A stretch of 64,000 nucleotides of DNA from Candidatus Thiodiazotropha sp. LNASS1. Lineage in GTDB: Bacteria; Pseudomonadota; Gammaproteobacteria; Chromatiales; Chromatiaceae. Location: contig NZ_OZ156465.1 in NCBI RefSeq assembly GCF_964212655.1, forward strand, positions 1,426,001-1,490,000. The letters are read 5' to 3'. Shown piece after piece: positions 63,982 to 64,000 of this stretch (position 1 is its first letter; the number at the start of each line of letters is the position of its first letter). The notes under the pieces are model-generated. The model made no database searches. It had not been told where the DNA came from and worked only from the letters and a program-made list of their open reading frames with translations. Made by a program: the position numbers and the translations under genes.

Positions 63982-64000
63982 ATGAACAAGGTGAGTGAAG
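63982..64000 (+). CDS. start of a gene cut by the window end
   Basis: ATG at 63982 with a purine-rich GGAGAGAGG 5-13 nt upstream, reading MNKVSE before the window ends. Only six codons are visible; identity cannot be given. Confidence 0.35.

Overview
The window is chromosomal DNA of a Gram-negative gammaproteobacterium. Evidence: a full tolQRA-tolB-pal-cpoB envelope operon next to yebC-ruvCAB and queE-queC, a cvpA-purF pair, glnS and gltX side by side, a CbrX-CbrA-CbrB-like regulatory operon, and genes for oxygen-independent ubiquinone synthesis (ubiT, ubiU, ubiV). A facultatively anaerobic, probably marine or sediment-dwelling member of the Chromatiales or relatives (for example the sulfur-oxidiser and symbiont clades) fits, but this lineage guess is inference; no rRNA or marker gene in the window settles it.

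Layout. 1-8.4 kb: HDOD protein, a two-component ABC-2 exporter, a zinc nucleoside deaminase, then an unusual set: glutamine-dependent asparagine synthase, a free acyl carrier protein, an acyl-AMP ligase and a long NAD-synthase-like ATP pyrophosphatase. 8.6-11 kb: a membrane GGDEF-EAL c-di-GMP protein split by a frameshift in a run of ten A. 11-21.4 kb: mostly unlinked metabolic genes (GFA protein, acetyltransferase, ArnD-like deformylase with a lost metal site, tRNA hydroxylation protein TrhP, ChaN-PDZ protein, M1 peptidase, glycosyltransferase, ferredoxin-NADP reductase, methyltransferase). 21.4-31.2 kb, all on the minus strand: yebC, ruvC, ruvA, ruvB, ybgC, tolQ, tolR, tolA, tolB, pal, cpoB, queE, queC. 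31.5-36.6 kb: HDOD-GAF protein, then two radical-SAM genes with ubiU and ubiV behind an FNR-like box. 37-43.8 kb, visibly richer in A+T: TonB receptor, periplasmic binding protein, hybrid kinase with HPt, and murI, each overlapping or touching the next. 44-51.6 kb: ubiT, a TauD/TfdA dioxygenase, purF, cvpA, tRNA-Ala, glnS, gltX, tRNA-Val. 51.6-58 kb: lipase-like hydrolase, acyltransferase, MotY-like protein, and a potassium channel-hemerythrin operon. 58-63.6 kb: cheV and the cbrXAB-like operon, whose response regulator has lost the GAFTGA sigma-54 contact motif.

Three families of dispersed palindromic repeats lie between genes: four long inverted repeats built on a GCCGCAAATGGACGC-like arm, a 25-bp perfect inverted repeat with solitary half copies, and short GC-rich REP-like palindromes.

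The strongest candidates for something undescribed are the AsnB/ACP/acyl-AMP ligase/NadE-like cluster with its adjoining exporter, the GAFTGA-less CbrB-like regulator, the A10 switch in the c-di-GMP gene, and the receptor-binding protein-kinase operon. All functional calls come from reading motifs and from memory of the families; no database search was run.
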